A DNA stretch of 64,000 bases from Xiphias gladius. Lineage: Eukaryota > Chordata > Actinopteri > Istiophoriformes > Xiphiidae. Made by a program: the position numbers and the translations under genes. Where the stretch lies: NCBI RefSeq assembly GCF_016859285.1, contig NC_053422.1, positions 16,029,501-16,093,500 of the forward strand, given 5' to 3'. Within the stretch, counting starts at the first letter, position 1, and the number at the start of each line of letters is the position of its first letter. Of the stretch, positions 61,762-64,000 are shown piece after piece. The notes beneath the pieces were generated by a model, which did not search any database, was not told the DNA's origin, and saw nothing but the letters and a program-made list of their open reading frames with translations.

Positions 61762-62029
61762 AAATAATGAGAAGGGGAGATGTCAATTTCCTGTCATCAT
61801 GAAGCAAAAAATAAATAACCAAAGCATGCATATATTTTCTCATCCTCTCACTCCTTTCCTTTTTTTCTCAACCCAACTCTCCTTTCTATCAATGAAAATC
61901 ACATACAATCTGTTGAAAAATCTTGACTGTTACCATGGGAACACGATTGGCTGCACTAATTGATAAACAGATATGGCAGCATGCGAAGAAAACACGGCAG
62001 TCACTGTTGTGGTAAGGGAGACTTGATGT

Positions 62030-62041
62030 GAGTGTGTGTGT

Positions 62042-62078
<37 letters not shown>
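62030..62078 (+). repeat. (TG)n microsatellite
   Basis: TG units with one TCTG interruption. Confidence 0.95.
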
Positions 62079-62079
<1 letters not shown>

Positions 62080-62089
62080 TATTGCTGCA

Positions 62090-63100
62090 GTGGTGTGATG
62101 GATGACAGCTTATCATAACCTGGGATGTCAGTGAGGTGAGAGAAAACATACACATAACAGGGGAGTATCCAACACATACACTGCATACTCATGAAATTGT
62201 GCTACATTTTTTGAATGCTGATTTTCATATATTTAGTTTAATTATTGTCACAACAAAAAATGAATGACTGTAAGTGGCGTATAATTTAAAGATTTCAAAA
62301 ATAAAATCAGAAATGTGATGCAAGAAGTGGATTCAATAACAATCAGAAGCACAATGAATAAAATCGAAATAAAAACTAACCATACTGTAATTTACTCTCT
62401 GCAGCTCAATAGAAGTAATTTATCTTAAAAAATGATTTAAGTAGAGACATCTACTGAACTCAATTCCCCACTCTAAAAAACAGAGGTACGTGCCATGTTG
62501 ACTTAAATATTCCCTTTTACTCTTTTTCCATTATCTCCCTTTGACAGTCTTTGGTGTTTGGAAACAAAAACTTAAATTGTTCAATTTTACATTCTCCTCT
62601 GATTCTCCTGCTGCTCTGCTGCTGCTTCTCCCTCTCTCCATTTTGCCTCTCTACTTTCTTTAGACTTTGCACTGTGGCCCATGATGAGTCTCAAAGGGCC
62701 CCTCTTTTTCTTTTTCACTTGATGTGACCCAAATTGTTTTGGACAGGCATGGCACTGCTGCGTGTGATGGAAGTCCTTTTGCTGGGCAGTGAGTCAGAAA
62801 GCGGCAGCAGAAAACATTTGCACACCAGGAGGCACACATACAAAGGGAAAAGATACACAGAGACAAAATGTCCTGTTAACTGTTTCTTTCAGCAGTGCAG
62901 CAGGGTCATGCCAGTCAGAGTCAGACACAGAACTGACATCAAAGTTGTTCCACAGGGAATACATGGATAACACTTGTACATTCAGAGCACAAGGGGGCTC
63001 AGTGGTTATGAGAGACCTTCAATAGACGCCCCTGTGAGGGGAGCCATTCACTCTGCTGAAGTCATCTTGAATGAGATATTGTGTGGCAAAACAGCCCTGA
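62090..63100. other. Gene-free stretch
   Basis: A minus-strand Lys-rich frame near 62,660-62,760 was examined as a possible earlier spock1 exon, but the similarity is not convincing. Nothing else is supported. Confidence 0.45.
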
Positions 63101-63112
63101 GGGGACCCACAC

Positions 63113-63145
63113 TAGACAGACAGACAGACAGACAGGCAGATAGAC

Positions 63146-63187
<42 letters not shown>
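63113..63187 (+). repeat. (GACA)n(GATA)n compound tetranucleotide repeat
   Basis: About six GACA units, one GGCA, then mostly GATA units (about twelve). This is Bkm-type simple sequence. Confidence 0.96.
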
Positions 63188-63189
63188 CC

Positions 63190-64000
63190 TCTGCTAAAAT
63201 AAAACAGTCAATAAGAGAGGAGAGGAAAGAAAGGAGCATGCGGCCCAGTTGCTAGCTTCCTACAATCTAGAACTTGCTCAATAAAACACAAAAAGGAAAA
63301 AGATACAAGCTGTAACCACCAGGTAAGGAAACACAGACTGTTATATAACTTTTTATGATGTAGGAACACAACACCATACTGCCTATATAGTGGAAATATT
63401 TAAGCCATGGACAACAGATCCTGACTTTTGAGGCTATTATGATGATTTGAAAGTTTGAAAATTCAAATTGGCAAATATTTGTTTTTTAACATTAAGTGGT
63501 GGTGGTGTTATTCTTTACTATTGCATTATTTAGCCTCGGGGACAATCGGCATCTGAGAAAATTGGACATTGTATTTATACAAATAATTACATATGTGCCC
63601 TTGGGCAAGGCATTTAGGGCTCTGTATATTTCAGTGAATTATTTGAGCCTGACTTCAGTCATGACCCTTCACATCATCTCTTTTGCCTCCTTTAAAAAGC
63701 AGTATGGTCTGTGCCACTGTGCTCTGATTATTTCATGACAGAAGAGAGTAGTCCATCGCAGAATCTTCAGCAGGATGAAATTAATGTCCTCGTGTGGCAG
63801 GAGCAGAATTGCCACGAGCAAATAAAGAGCACTACGGACAATGACTCTAGTTACTGTGTTGCTCTGAGAACTGAGGCTGCCTCAATCATTCTTGCTTCAT
63901 GTATCACAAGACATGCAGTTTGCTTACCTTTATAATAGGATATGTTTAAATAAAGGCATGGGTAAACCTGAAGGCAGACGATAAACAGAGAGAAAACAGT
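63190..64000. other. Gene-free right edge
   Basis: Frames at 63,496-63,738 and 63,711-63,935 (+) carry no recognisable domain. No spock1 5' exon (Kazal region) could be identified before the window ends. Confidence 0.45.

Noticed and set aside
62660..62866. Possible earlier spock1 exon (KEKEGPFETHHGPQCKV)
   Set aside because: The resemblance to the testican region before the Kazal domain rests on a few Lys/Gly/Pro/Cys; no splice sites or Kazal cysteines follow.
63001..63060. tRNA-like word GGCTCAGTGGTTATGAGAG
   Set aside because: No box B and no tail; insufficient for a SINE call.

Overview
This is a vertebrate nuclear window, almost certainly from a teleost fish and probably a spiny-rayed (percomorph) one. 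Coding exons are short islands in long introns. The sequence is crowded with long CA/TG dinucleotide microsatellites. Two copies of a fish-type tRNA-derived SINE and a decayed Tc1-like transposase are recognisable, and no bacterial or viral gene organisation is seen. The species call is inference from repeat types and protein similarity, not from a database search.

Layout. 1-9.5 kb: gene-free flank with microsatellites, a Tc1/mariner relic (about 2.03-2.27 kb) and a non-repetitive AT-rich block (about 6.6-7.3 kb) that looks like candidate regulatory DNA. 9.5-12.1 kb: GC/CpG-rich 5' region of an FGF gene. 12,097-18,350 (+): complete five-coding-exon fgf18, a secreted FGF8-subfamily ligand. 18.4-25.3 kb: convergent intergenic space with both 3' UTRs, a hammerhead-ribozyme-like fold, a SINE and a CTCF-like site. 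25,298-38,937 (-): complete twelve-coding-exon fbxw11 (beta-TrCP2), with a CCAAT/CRE-like promoter just above 38.94 kb. 41,157-47,729 (-): complete ten-coding-exon etf1 (eRF1), with a probable untranslated first exon and promoter at about 48.1-48.45 kb. 48.5-57.6 kb: mostly empty, with one unexplained hydrophobic ORF at 54.8 kb and a minus-strand SINE at 55.4 kb. 57,652-61,650 (-): the 3' half of a testican-1 (spock1) homologue whose exons are recognisable but damaged. It is probably a degenerating duplicate whose 5' exons would lie beyond the right edge or are lost.

The genes are not one pathway: fgf18 is developmental signalling, fbxw11 is SCF ubiquitin-ligase substrate recognition (Wnt and NF-kappaB control), etf1 terminates translation, and spock1 encodes an extracellular proteoglycan. 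What joins them is synteny. In human, FGF18/FBXW11 (5q35) and SPOCK1/ETF1 (5q31) are two separate neighbourhoods of one chromosome arm; here they lie within about 50 kb.

The most interesting observations are the stepwise decay of the spock1-like gene (EF-hand deletion, lost disulfide pair, broken thyroglobulin exon at a perfect CTCF core, in-frame TGA before an intact C-terminal tail); a hammerhead-like fold at 22.18-22.23 kb; a frame-preserving, stop-free 144-nt etf1 intron; a six-residue enlargement of the eRF1 mini-domain; and a NAGNAG acceptor plus a donor-abutting CA repeat around fgf18 exon 3. I did not find an undescribed multi-gene system.
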